Assembly: GCF_023053635.1 (NCBI RefSeq) | Contig: NC_086182.1 | Location: 34,948,001-35,012,000 of the forward strand | DNA from: Elgaria multicarinata webbii | Taxonomy: Eukaryota; Chordata; Lepidosauria; Squamata; Anguidae | Direction of reading: 5' to 3' | Length of the DNA stretch: 64,000 nt | In this document: positions 21,085 through 32,880 of the stretch, in pieces | Position numbering within the stretch: position 1 is the stretch's first letter | How the letters are laid out: every line of letters begins with the position of its first letter | The notes under the pieces: model-generated | Databases searched by the model: none | What the model saw: the letters and a program-made list of their open reading frames with translations, nothing else | Told to the model about the DNA's origin: nothing | Program-made: the position numbers and the translations under genes

Positions 21085-21547
21085 AGATAGAGGTGTGCAA
21101 AATTATGCATGGTATGGAGAATGTGGATAGGGAGACATTTTTTCCTCTCTCTCAAAATACTAGAACCCAGTGGGGTCATCCCATGAAGCTGATTGTTGGG
21201 AGGTCCAGGACAAATAAAAGGTCCTTCACACAGCTCATAGTTAAATTATGGTACTCACTACCACAGGATGTAGTGATGGCCACCAATTTGGATGGCTTTA
21301 AAAGGGGGTTGGATAAATTCCTGGAGGTGAAGGCTATCAATAGCTACTAGCCCTGATAGTTGTGTGCTACCTCCAGTATTCAAGGCAGTAAGGCTGTGTG
21401 CACCAGTTGCTGGGGAACATGGGTGGGAGGGTGCTGTTGCACCATGTCCTGCTTCTTGGTCCCTGGCCGATGGCTGGTTGTCCAGAGTGCTGGACTAGAT
21501 GGACCCTTCGTCTGATCCAGCATCAGGACTCTTCTTATGTTCTTATT
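21085..21547 (+). mobile_element. CR1 LINE 3' region (subfamily A)
   Basis: A good 5'-truncated copy. The frame 21093-21350 ends with a CR1-type reverse-transcriptase C-terminus (LWYSLPQDVVMATNLDGFKR, then LDKFLE). It is followed by the 3' UTR (ACCAGTTGCTGGGGAACATG, GTGCTGGACTAGATGGACCC) and a CR1-type short-repeat tail TTCTTATGTTCTTA. It serves as the uninterrupted reference for the split copies at 13995 and 42418. Confidence 0.9.
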
Positions 21548-22164
21548 ACTTCCTCCATGAGTTTACATTGATGGGGCCACTTCTGATAGATCACCTGTAA
21601 TGAGTCACTGAGTGGCCAAGTTGTGGCTTCCAGAGATATCTACTGGACAGACATGGATCAGTTGCACATTTTCTTAGGCTCAACAAGACTACAGCACTAG
21701 GGGTTCCCAAACTATTTTCTAGCTACTATACAACCATTTCAGCACTGTTACAGAAAATGTCAGAATTGGCATGGTATGTCAGGACAAAGGTCCAATTAAG
21801 TTAGTATTCTGCCCTGTGGAAGCTCAGAAGTAGGACAAAAGGCGAAAGATATCAGTTCCAGTTATTCAGATCATCCAGCTTATTTTATGTGTCGTAAAAA
21901 GAGTGTAAGGAAAATCCCGCAAATTTTATTTCAGTCTTCACTTTCAGCAAAAAATAGGTTGCATAGATCAGAATTAACAACAAACTCTTGGGGAACATCT
22001 GTAAGAGTCTAAACTTGCAGTTCCCAGAGAGCATTAACCCAAGCGGTACAGTTAAAAACATGGCTGAAAGCAAAAGGTATGCAGAGACCTGGAAGAACAA
22101 AGATAAAGCTTCAGCCAGGTAGAGAAGAACCAGTGGGAGATTCTTGTTAGGACCAGGGAAACAG
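21548..22164. other. Unassigned DNA
   Basis: No element recognised. The hydrophobic minus-strand frame at 21885-22169 has no family features. Confidence 0.4.
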
Positions 22165-22230
22165 ATCATAGAATCATAGAATCATAGAATAGCAGAGTTG
22201 GAAGGGGCCTACAAGGCCATCTAGTCTGGA
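22165..22230 (-). mobile_element. CR1 LINE 3' tip (subfamily B)
   Basis: Starts with the repeated octamer ATCATAGA (the CR1 3' microsatellite in reverse), followed by GCAGAGTTGGAAGGGGCCTA and ACAAGGCCATCTAGTC. Only the last ~65 bp of the LINE is present. Confidence 0.9.
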
Positions 22231-24039
22231 ACCAGGAACTCAGGACAAGAAGGCAAGCAGACTAAGGAACGGGAATCCAAGGCAGACAGCAAACACGATC
22301 AGGTCAGTAGGATGGGCAGAAGGCAGTCTGAGCCAAGAGCTGGTGGGGGTGGGGGACAGCAGGCAGGCAGCCAACAGGGAAAACTGGAGGCCCACACTGG
22401 AGATCAGGAGCAGAGTTGCATTCTAATGTTTGTATGCACTTCCTTGTTTTGAGTTACAAAGAAGCTTGTCCTTGAGAGCTCCAGAATCCATCAGCAACCT
22501 GCAATCCCATACCAGGAGAAGATGTGCACAAAAGAAAGCCAACGAGACACTTCCAGTTGTTTTTGATATACTTTCAGCAGAAGACCAAGCTATATTGGAT
22601 GAGACAACCAAGAGCCAAGAAGGGGTGGCCAACAATGTGCTTGTGCTTGCTAGCAACTGACAATGGCCTCTATAGCCAAATAAGGAGCAAAGACCTTGGC
22701 CAAGGCCTCAGTCCTCCTAACAAAAACAAATGATCACACTCTTATCCCAGGCACGTAATAAAGCAGATCATCAGAGAAGGGACCCAACGGATCCAGGCCA
22801 TGCAAGGTCCCCTAAGCAGGAGGTCATTTGGGAATGGTTGCCTCGGTTCACACATCACTGTTAATGAAAACACAGAAGATTGCAACAGGGGAGACGCTGC
22901 AGCTGTCCACACCTTCCATTTCTTGGATTTAAAGGGCTTAGGAAAAAGTGAAGAGCAAGAGTTAGGGGAAGCAGCACCCTGTCACAGCATGCCGGTGCTT
23001 AAAGATCTGACCCATGCCACTCCGAATAAATGAACTTAGGCTCCATTAATTTAATAAAAAGAATGAAATGCCAAAAGCCTCTCCTATAATACAGTATTTC
23101 AGCTTTCTCATGGGACCCCACCCTACTAAATACAAGGAAATTCCTTTTCCTAATGGAGATCATTTAAGATGAAACACAAGCCCTGCAGGCCACCTGAAAT
23201 GGTACAGTCTAGGAAATAATGTAAAATTTGGTTTTACTGACTGCATTACGTCAACTGGCCTGCAGTAGAAAGAAGGCCTGGAATTTTTAGGAATAAGGTG
23301 AAGGATGCAGAAGAGGCTTAGCAAATGTAGAACCTAATCATTAGTGTATGTCCCTGGATACAATGGACAGCTGGACTCCTGCTTCCTCTTTCTAGACAGG
23401 CCTAATAACTATCCTGGGATGGACAAGCCATGGGCATTCTGAAATACTGGCTTGTCTAAAGGACAGATCTGCCACAGACATCACATGGCCATTAGAACAT
23501 GTTGCTAGATGGCTGTTTTAGTTGAGTGGCCCCAAAGGAATCCTAAAAGGCTAAGAACAGAACAACAGGTCTGATTAGAATTTCAAAGCAACCAAAATTT
23601 TCCACAGTTCATACCTCAGCATAATTCCTTTGTTCATAATATCAGGCTAATTGCTCAAGTATTTTGTGAAAACATTGATGGTGGTATAGGTTGATGCAAT
23701 GAATTATTGTGATGGAATGGATTATTTAAAGTTCTTTCAAACCAAACTGTACCTATGTTTGTGTGGGAATTTCTTTCTTTCTTTCTTTCAGTTTGGTTCA
23801 CATAAGATGAAAAAGACAACAACAGTTAAATAAAACCAAACAAGAATAAGTGTGTTGGTTTGATGCCCTAATTTAAAGAAATATGAAATGCCCTCGAGGC
23901 TGTGTCCAGTTCCTTTTCAAACAAAGCTGAAATACTTGTAAAAGTACCAGTTTTAAATTTCAGTTTTCAAAGGCAAATGCTACCATGAGATGCTCAAAAG
24001 CTGCACAGCAAATCTAATATTAATAACTTTTGTTTTTAA
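22231..24039. other. Unassigned DNA with one protein-like frame
   Basis: A plus-strand frame at 22430-22660 (76 codons) includes a mixed, charged stretch (FDILSAEDQAILDE) that reads more like protein than most frames here. I recognise no family, splice context or neighbours. The rest is featureless; a TTTC run is at about 23766-23788. Confidence 0.3.
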
Positions 24040-24197
24040 ATGGATACCATTGTTTTTATACTGTTGTTTTTTATGTTTTTTATGGTTTTAAATTTTGTAT
24101 ACTTTTTAATGTTCACTGTTTTTAACTTTTGTAAACTGCCCAGAGAGCTTCGGCTATGGGGCGGTATATAAATGTAATAAATAAATGAATAAATAAA
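24040..24197 (+). mobile_element. L2-type LINE 3' UTR tip
   Basis: The T-rich 3' UTR (TTTTTATACTGTTGTTTTTT), the tail hairpin CTGCCCAGAGAGCTTCGGC ... GGGGCGGTATATAAATG, and an AATAAATA tail. No coding part remains. Confidence 0.9.
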
Positions 24198-26893
24198 ATT
24201 TTGAAAATGATCATGTCATGATGGCATTTGGCCCTGTTGCAATTTCTAAGAGGAAAAACCAAAGATTAATGCCCGAAACTAAGAGCTCTTCGGACTATTA
24301 CTCCTGTTCTTTAGGACTCTGGTCAGGACTCTGGTTTAGGGAGAGGCAAACATCTCACTACTCACCCCAGAAGAGGTGGAGCCTTTTGAAGCATTCTGAC
24401 TGAACGCTCATAGAGGTGCCTGGATTTTGAGAGCTTTGGGACTTCTCCTTGGTAGGAATAACACACTTGTGATCCCATTGCCAGTTTCAAGTCGGAAAAG
24501 AGGCTCCAATAGAACCTGGGAGTGCCCACCAGTTCATCTACTCCACCAACTTCCTCTTGGACCAAAGTGAGCTTCTGGGCTTTGAGGCATGGCAAGAGAA
24601 AACCCATGGAGTTGAGAACAGCACTTCAAGCTGCGATCCTTCTTGTAAGCATTCAAGCTGGAGCACTTCATGTCTAGAGCCAGGGCTTGCAAGGTCGAAG
24701 CATCAGTAAAATAAATAAATAAAAATGTATTTAAAAAATGGGAGGGGATGATAATGCCATCGGTCACCTTAGCTGCAAGCCTCAATGTAACTGGGGGGAA
24801 AATTGGGTTTCCCAGCATGGGTCTGGGGACTGTCAACATGAGTGCCTGTACTCCAAAATTCACCACTAGACAACAGGAGTCATAGCACCACTAAACTAGT
24901 TTTGAATAGAGGACCACTTGGGAAAGAAATGCGGTCCCAGTTGACCAAGACCCCCAGTTCACCTCCAGTGACCTTCACTGCATCCAAACGCCACAAAAGC
25001 CACTCTCCTACCCCCTCTTTTTTGCCTTTGGTTTGGTAACTGGGAAGGCAAATCAGTAACCTTCAGAGGGCCAGATTTGCCCCAGTGGATTTCACTTGCT
25101 GATCCTTATGTTAAGACACCTGGACACTCAGGCAACCTGACATACTGAACTTGCAAATCAGGTGTCCAACTCAGTTCTGATGACATGACAACTAACATCC
25201 AACAGCACCATCCACAGTAACGTTCTCTTGCTCTAGTGCAGCCTGCCTTGACCTAATGTCCTCCAGATGTTGGGGAAGTCTGCTGTAGTGATTTATCCTC
25301 CAAAGCATCCTTGAATTCTGCCATCCAAACACTCTCCAACTTGTGGCATTAAGACATGGAAGAGATGGGATGGTTTGGAACCGGGAAGAATTTATTTAAC
25401 TTTGAGCTCATGGGTGGGAGGGTATTTGTTTGTGCCCTTCTCTTAAACTTGCAGGTGCTTCTTTTATAAAACCCAGATCACTGTGCCCATTTCAGCCAGC
25501 TGATGCTGCCCAGAATTCACACTATTGCATTTGCCTCAAATGTCTACCATAAGGCTCCCAGTCCAAGTGATGGCCCTTTTTAAAAATGGTGATGCACTTT
25601 CTCTTGTGGGGAAATTTATAAGTGGCTACAGTAGTTTCACCTAAAGCTAAAGCTAAAATGAATTTCAGGGGGTCAAAAAATTCAGATTCCTCACTCATTA
25701 GTTGGTTACTTCCAACTAAGTTGGTCACTGTGATAACCAAGCCAGTAGAGTTAGTGAAACTGTGTTAAAAGTGAAGGACAACGAGAACGTTTTGGGGCAA
25801 AACTTGTAAGACATATCAAGGGAGGTAAAAGAACTAGAAACTCTCCTCATGGGTGGGGGATAGTTCTGCACATCCCAAAATTGTGACTGAAATTTTGCCA
25901 ATTCAGGGCCAAACACCTGAGAGAAGATGCTTAGGGTAGACACAAGAGTGCCTCAATATGAGCGTAACTCACGATTTTCCTTCCAGATCTCTAAAACAAG
26001 CCCTCCACCAACAAACTCTGGTCTAAAAGATGACAAACTAGCTGATATAAACAAATCTTTGCAGACAAAGAGTTGATCCAGAGAAAACAAGGGTGGAAAT
26101 GAGAGTGCCATTTCACAAAATCTTCCACCTTCTGCAAAAGTGGAGCCATGCACCTTGGAAATCTTTTGGGGTGCACATGAACAGAAGTAAAAACTTTCAC
26201 CTCTTTAAAATGGCCACTGACCCCTTAAAAAAAGCACCTCAGGGCACCCTCCCTCACCCCTAACTTGGCAAGCAGCACACCGAGAGGGGGAACCCTGCAG
26301 ATGACTTGCCACTTGAAAGAAGGTGATGGACTCTGCAATCCTTGCCCCCCACTCCCTCTTTTGGCAAACTGCATGTCAAGGTATTCAGCATGGTTTGGTG
26401 CAAAAAGTGATCTTTCTCAAGGGATGACGTCTTTCGGCAGGAGCTTTGCATCCCCTGCAAGTGTAGCTTTCTTGCAAAACAATGAAAGGAAGAGGGGTGG
26501 GGGAGAAACAGAAAGAAAAAGTCCTGAAAGATTTGGCCCAGCACTAGTTTCGGCTGATTTGGCAACTCCAAAATTTTATCCGTCTCAAAAGCCATTTGCA
26601 CACTGTCTCCCATAAAGAGAGTTTCCGGTAGAACCTTCATTTCCTTGTATATTTATTAGGACCAACCTCTTTGTGAGTATGAAAATATCCTCACCCATTA
26701 TAGCCTGCTTCACTTTCTAAGGTCGGAGCAAAGGCAATGGACGCTAATTTGGTTGACTGCCTTGCTGTTTGCATGGGGTTTGCCCTCGGAAATAGTACTT
26801 GAAGAAAATGCCAGCAAGATGTTGAACCCTACTAAGTCGAAATGTGCTGCTTACTTTGGAGGGGCCTTAACAATTTTTTATTCAACGGGGAAG
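24198..26893. other. Unassigned DNA
   Basis: About 2.7 kb with no recognised gene. A weak fragment (GTCCTCCAGATGTTGGGGAA, 25258-25277) resembles the end of the fold-back MITE family at 38828. Open frames up to 126 codons (26260-26640, minus) lack any family signature. Confidence 0.4.
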
Positions 26894-26932
26894 AAGGAGG
26901 AGGAGGAGGAGGAGGAGGAGGAGGAGGAGGAG
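26894..26932. repeat. (GGA)n microsatellite
   Basis: A pure GGA array of about 13 units. It makes spurious poly-Glu and poly-Gly frames. Confidence 0.95.
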
Positions 26933-28739
26933 GCGAAGTCTTCATTGACATCTGGAAGCTACTTCTTGGCTGCAGAACATTAGTAGACACATCCAAATGC
27001 GTAGCGCGGTCTACACCAATCTCCCCCCTTTAAAAGTAATGCAACGTAACAAAGCGAAAACACAGTGATTGAAATCATCTGCACCAACAGTTAATTTTGT
27101 CCAAGAGGGGGATAGAGGGGAGGTGTAGGTTGCATTTGTTGGAGTTCTTTGTATAGAATGCAAGTCACCATGGAAGGAGGATGCCGCCGAACAAAGAGCT
27201 ATGGCAAAGCCATCAAATGCACCAGGCAACAGCAAGTAACAGGTGTCTCACCACGGGCAGCACAATGGCTATTTTAAAACATTAGAAACGCAAGGCATCA
27301 GTGCTCAGAGATCCACATAAGGACACCACCATTCTTGACCATTGTTCAATTCAGAGGGACTAGCTTCGACCCTTGAACAAATTTATATAGACAACTGAAT
27401 ATTCTGCCAATTAGGAGCCATGCGCTTTTTTTCTTTTCTTTGGCAATCTACATTTAATGTGTATCCCTTGCCACATTGATGAATGGCCAAAACCTTTTGT
27501 TCAATAGCTAATTATAATCCCCTAATCTGTATTACCCGCACGTCACATTGGCCAACAAGCTTTGATATCTGAATGACTCCCCTCAGATGGTTTCAGCCCC
27601 TGCCCCCTGACCGTCGGCTACCTGGAGCTCCTGCCTATCACTGTTTCTTGTATGCATCAAACTCCATGTCAATCCAAGACATCCCATCCTTCCACATATT
27701 TGGTTTATTTCCCCAGGTCTTTCAGAGAAAGACTCTCCATATCTATGAATTCGTACGGTTCCAGATGATAGAATGACTGTCCAACGAACAGTTCACGCAA
27801 ACAAAGAGGCATGCACAAAGACATTCGTATGGACTATACTGGCCAAATGAGCAGCCCTTTTCAGATTTTAACTCTCAGCTCTGCCACCGGCCCTCGCCTA
27901 TGAGCTGAGAGAGTACAGCTGACATCGCCTCCACCTTTTTTTTCTTTCTATAAACAAGTTCTTAACACTTTCTGCTCTGAAGATGAATTATCCAGCACTG
28001 AGCGTTGAACCCCTGAATGCACTGCCTCAAGATCCGGACACAAAGCAAGAAAAGCAGAAGCTTTTATGTAGTACAGACTGGTACGCCCCAGCAGTTGTAG
28101 ACAGAGTCAAGCAATCCTTGACGTCAACTGCCATTGAAACAAATGCAGTCTCATTTCTCCCAAAGGCCAAGAGGGCTATCCAAATTATTTGGATGATCTG
28201 AAGTCAAGCCCATCATAAAGTGCTACCCACTGGCTCAGGCAACACTGAGAATTCAATCTACCAATCTCTGGATAACAGGAGAGGGATTTCTACAAGGCAA
28301 AATGCCATTCCTAACGTTGCTGGATTTCATGTCAGAATGAGTCACTTTTAATTACCTTAAATACAAGCAGCAGATCATCAGAGATGAGTCAGCAAAGGTA
28401 ATACATATACTTTTATGTATTATGTACATATAATACATAAAGAAGCAGTACATACATTGTGGGTCTTGCAAGATAATTGCATTTATCCAAAACAATGTGT
28501 GGCAAGTGTTTTAACCGCAGCTTCCAAAGACAGCATCCCTGCTTTGCAGGTGCATCTTTGTGGAGTCTGCTCATTTGCAGGAGGAACCAAAGGCAGCCTG
28601 CCCATTCTATTGTGTCCCTGTCTGTGATGCATAGACCGTGGCGCCTGCTTAAAGACCCATGCCCTTGAAGGAGAAAAAGAACCTCCCCCCAAGACTGCGG
28701 CCCCCACTCTGATCTCATTTACTCCACCGGAAGTTCACC
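26933..28739. other. Repeat-poor unassigned DNA
   Basis: No interspersed repeat recognised. Near-palindromic TATGTATTATGTACATATAA lies at about 28413-28438. From here to about 34.8 kb the density of LINE and SINE copies drops sharply compared with both flanks. Confidence 0.4.
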
Positions 28740-31100
28740 GGCAACTTTAAGGAATGTCATATGGCAGAATTCCTCCTGAATTACATCCATGACATTGTGG
28801 TGGGAATCCATGGCTACAATTGGATTTCAAATTAAAGATGCAAGTAGGAAAGGGATTGGCAGCATCCTAGACTGTTCCTAGAAGTTGGCAGACATGTTTA
28901 TTTTATTTATTTATTTTGTTTAAAAAATGGAAAGGGGGTTCAGGAGGTAGGGAAAGAGGGAGAGAAGCAATTTCCCAATGAGCCATGTCAGAAGATCAGA
29001 AGCAAACTCCTGGGTACGTGCACAAACTATAAATCAAAGCAAATCATTTTCTGAATCCTTGGCACATTAACCAACTCATCTCTGACAACGAACCCATTTT
29101 TATAACAACTCAAAAAGAGTGTGATCAATAATTGTGGATCTGATTTTCTTAATCCATGTTTTCTTTATCATGATTAATACACATTAAGAACTCCAGCCTG
29201 CAGTACACATACCAGTTATATAAATATATATGTTTGCAAATAACTAATCATTTTGTGGAGGATAAAGAGCCATCATGAAGAAGGCCTAATTGATAAGCAC
29301 ACGAATCCTAGTAACCCCGAACTGATTTTTATCAGCTGGAAATGAACGTGGGGCATCAAAAGATACAATCATTTGAATGGCTCAGCTTATAGTGTTCAAT
29401 CTTATGAGATGTATTTTCCTTACGGCTTCTGGAGGAGGGGATAAAAAAGATTTTTTTGTGCTAATTAGCCATGAATACAAATGAATTATTTAATTATCTC
29501 TACTTTTGTGGACTGAAATATGTTGTCATATCACATACTTTATCTGCTGTTACTGTTCATTCTTAATTATGCCTCTATAGTGACTGCCTTCCTTTGTTCT
29601 TCTCTGCAAGAGTTTCTTTTAGGGAGGGGGCAGTTCAGAGAAGGAAATAAGAAAATAGATTTTTTTTAAAAAAAATAACATAAAAATCCAATATTATATA
29701 CAGGGTGAAGAGAAAATCGCTACAGTTAGAAATCTAGATTTAAAGGTTTAGAAATACAATAAGGGGGGACAGTCAGTCCTTCAGGAAGAAGCAACAGTCC
29801 AATTGTTCCTCTAAAAATGTAAATTAGCAAGGAATGCATTTAACAAGAAAGAGGTAAATTATGATAATTACTCTGACTGATAGGGTCCTTGAGCATTACT
29901 AATTAGCATTTATTGCCTGGATTATTGAAACAATGTGTGTGATCTCCAGAGTAAAGGACCCAGGACAGTTTTTCCTCTCTGAGCAATGGGGGGGGGGGGG
30001 GAAGGCTAACACAAATCAGAAACACTGAACGGAGGAAACACTTCTGAGCCTTGTGGGCACCACCATTTAGAAAAGTTGGAAGACAACAATATCTGAAAGT
30101 CCTGCCTCTTGTTGCTTCTCAAATTCCATCTTAGATTTCACCTCTAGCATCCATGCAGTAGCCTTTGTGAGATGAAGCCAGAAACTACAGATCTAGGGAA
30201 GAACAGCCATTTAAGGAAAACGCTCACCCCTGCCCCCACAAAAAAAAGTGTGTGTGTGTGGGGAGATTACAGAGGGGAAATAGTATATAACTCCCTGTAT
30301 AATATAGCAGAGTCAAACAGGTCTATATGTGCGCCCTTCGAAGAATGAAACGTGACCGATCTCAAAAGGCGAGACAAAGAACGGCATTCAAACAACAAAT
30401 CTAAAATCTCAACAACCACTGGCATTTTAAAATTGTGAGCCTGTGATAAAAACAAACAGACAAACCCTAACCCAAACCCAAATGGACCCCCTACGATAGC
30501 TGAGGTTTGTTTTGTTTTGTGCTGGCAAGGAGTTTATAATGTGAAAGGAGCTTAAAATTAGAAATCAATTAGGAACGAATCAATCATCTCATCAGCACCA
30601 GCTCTTTAATTGTATGTCAGCCATCTAATTGGTAATGGGCCCAGGAAAACACTTAAAAACGCCCTGGAAAGGATTAGAAAGGGAAAGATAGAAAAACTGG
30701 ACTCCATTTTAGCTTCTAAGTGCTGCCTTATACCACCTGCATTCAAAAGCTCTTGAAAAAGAAATGGAACAAAGAACTTTCAAAGAATAGGCCTGGACCC
30801 TCTAACATGGAGAAGCAAGAACTCCTGAGATGTAAAAGATGCCATCTTACAGATTTTTAACTAGTGCAAAATGTTCTGTCAATTTTTTTCCATATATATG
30901 GAAAGGGGGGGAGGGAATATAATGTGAGTTTTTAAAGGACTGATTATTTCAATCAGATTGGCAGAGTGGCCTGTTAGGATACTTTTTATTAAGAGAAATC
31001 AGAGATACTGTCATTAAAACTAATCGAGAACTTCTAGTACAGCTTTGTCACATGATTCAACTAACACAAATGAGAAAACAAAGAAGAGAACAAAAATAAA
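28740..31100. promoter_or_regulatory. Candidate conserved non-coding / enhancer cluster
   Basis: A repeat-free, AT-rich block with many homeodomain-type cores: GTGCTAATTAGCC at about 29459, GAATTATTTAATTATC at 29483, ATTACTAATTAGCATTTATT at about 29894-29913, and AGAAATCAATTAGGAACG at about 30560. Mixed non-repetitive composition and long stretches free of SINE/LINE debris are typical of vertebrate regulatory deserts next to developmental genes. Conservation itself cannot be seen from one sequence, so this is inference. Confidence 0.35.
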
Positions 31101-31300
31101 TTAGATGTACTTAAACTTGGCCAGCTACTTTATCCTGCAGTTTTTCTGTAAATTGGGTTCTTCTCTCCTCCTCCTGCCCCCCCCCCGCCGACAAAAACAC
31201 TGGCAGCATTCTAGACTAGCCCAAGTTTCATTCTTGATTTTATAAGGCTGAGGCTGCTATCAGAACTTTGTAATATAATGCGCTGCAGAGAGAGGAGGAG

Positions 31301-31358
31301 AAGGGGAGGGGAGGGGAGGGGAGGGGAGGGATGGGGGGCGACTGCAGGGGAGGGGAGG
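31301..31358. repeat. (AGGGG)n minisatellite
   Basis: About eight AGGGG units with interruptions. Four-G runs on the + strand give G-quadruplex potential. Confidence 0.85.
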
Positions 31359-31675
31359 AATGATTTGTTAGAAGGAGCAAAAGAAAACCTGCTTCTGATT
31401 ATTCAGATGGATTCCTGGTTGATTACCCAGAAATTCTTCCAACTGGATACATTTATAATGCAATTAAATTCTAGCACCACCTTTACCTCTGAGATGACAG
31501 AAATACCAAGCTGGCTGAGAAACCCCCTGGAGCCTATAGGTTTACTTGCATGCCGGAAAAGGTGGAATGTGAAAGATACAGAAAAGGAGGGGGCAAAAGA
31601 GAGAAAGGCGTGCATTACATTGGCATTATTATATCTCTTTTCTCTCAACAGTCCTCCTTTCTCAATAACCCCCAA

Positions 31676-31743
31676 TCTCTCTCTCTCTCTCTCTCTTTCT
31701 TTCTCTTTCCTTCCCCCACTGTTTTTTTTTTTTTTTTTTTTTT
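31676..31743. repeat. (CT)n and poly-T tract
   Basis: CT dinucleotides followed by TTTC-type DNA and a run of about 20 T, all pyrimidine on the + strand. Confidence 0.9.
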
Positions 31744-32466
31744 GCACTTTGGGAAAAAGAAGGAGATCAATATCAATAAAGGCCTTCTTGTTTTGAGTGT
31801 GCTTTCCCTTTAAAAAAAAAAAAAGACATCCCCCCTCTAATTGATGTGTCTGGGCTAGTCTAGACTGGTAGTGATTGAACCAACTCCCAATTATGTTATT
31901 CATTTCACTGAACTTCGGTGATGTGCTTCTGAGAGGGGAAAACCTGGCTCTGCTACAGGAGGAGGAAGAGATGGCATCCTTATGCTTGTTGCTTTACACC
32001 TATGGAATCTATTACCCAGCACTCATCTGCATGCATTGACAAATCTACCATTTCCCCCCCCCCCTCCACCCGCACCCGCCCAAGGGATGGGGCTATGGAA
32101 AGAAATCATTTCCATGGCACCCAGGTTGCCAGACCATATTATTCTGCACAATTTGATTTGTGGATACAATATGGTTGGCACTGCCGAATTTAAAAGGAAG
32201 GGCGGGGGAAAGCAACTGTCTCGTTTTGTTTCATTTTCCATCCTCCCATTCAAAGATCATAATACCTGAGCAGAGGTAGTTCGTGAGAATTGTTAAACAC
32301 AAAGACAGAGAAAGAATGTATTGCACGAAACGTCACAAAACAGACTCTTCCTTGCATTTTAAGAAATGAATGGTAAAGGTTTGTTTTAATGTATCATTGC
32401 AAAGCAAAGAAATGCCAGGCTTCCCCTCATTATTCTTAGGTGTACAATAAAAGATTTGGGAGATTT

Positions 32467-32468
<2 letters not shown>

Positions 32469-32506
<38 letters not shown>
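32469..32506. repeat. (GT)n microsatellite
   Basis: A pure GT dinucleotide run of about 19 units. Confidence 0.95.
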
Positions 32507-32507
<1 letters not shown>

Positions 32508-32807
32508 GTATTTAAAGCAGCAGAATGATAATAACAAAATTGCATCAGCTGAGTTATCTATGAATTCCCATGCAACTAAAAATATATTTCTCTGCATTTA
32601 ATGGTAAAGTGGGGATATAGTTTACAATTTAATTGGTAACATATTTTGCCTTTAATTTTAAGGAGGCACTAAAGCAGTGAAATTAATAAAGGGTTTTGTG
32701 ACTTTGTAAATAACTTGACATGGCTTGAGTGATCAGATATGCAACCTGATTTTAAGCATCTTTACTTACTTCCAAGTAACCACGTCATGGATTGCTCTCC
32801 TTACAGC

Positions 32808-32880
32808 CCGATCCTATGCATATGTTCTCAAACCATTTAGTTAGCCATTTAGTTCAATGGGATGCATGCATAGAATCGCA
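32808..32880. repeat. Short fold-back motif (CCTATGCATA type)
   Basis: CGATCCTATGCATATGTT at the left and TGCATGCATAGAATCGCA at the right are complementary. It belongs to the same group of small inverted-repeat elements as 42182 and 51602, heavily decayed. Confidence 0.45.

Larger units (their letters stand above)
31101..32468. other. Unassigned DNA with purine and pyrimidine tracts
   Basis: Contains the AGGGG array at 31301-31358, CT and T-runs at 31676-31743, and a C-run at about 32056-32066. Plus-strand frame 31278-31796 (172 codons) spans the AGGGG and CT arrays; only its middle (residues about 35-100) has mixed composition and it is not recognised. The minus frame over the same DNA is equally long, which argues against either being real. 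Confidence 0.4.

Noticed and set aside
30462-30482. Interstitial telomere-like repeat (CCCTAACCC)
   Set aside because: Fewer than two exact TTAGGG units; likely chance.
31278-31903. Overlapping frames of 172 codons (+) and 166 codons (-)
   Set aside because: Both depend on AGGGG, CT and T/A-run microsatellites; neither has a recognisable domain.
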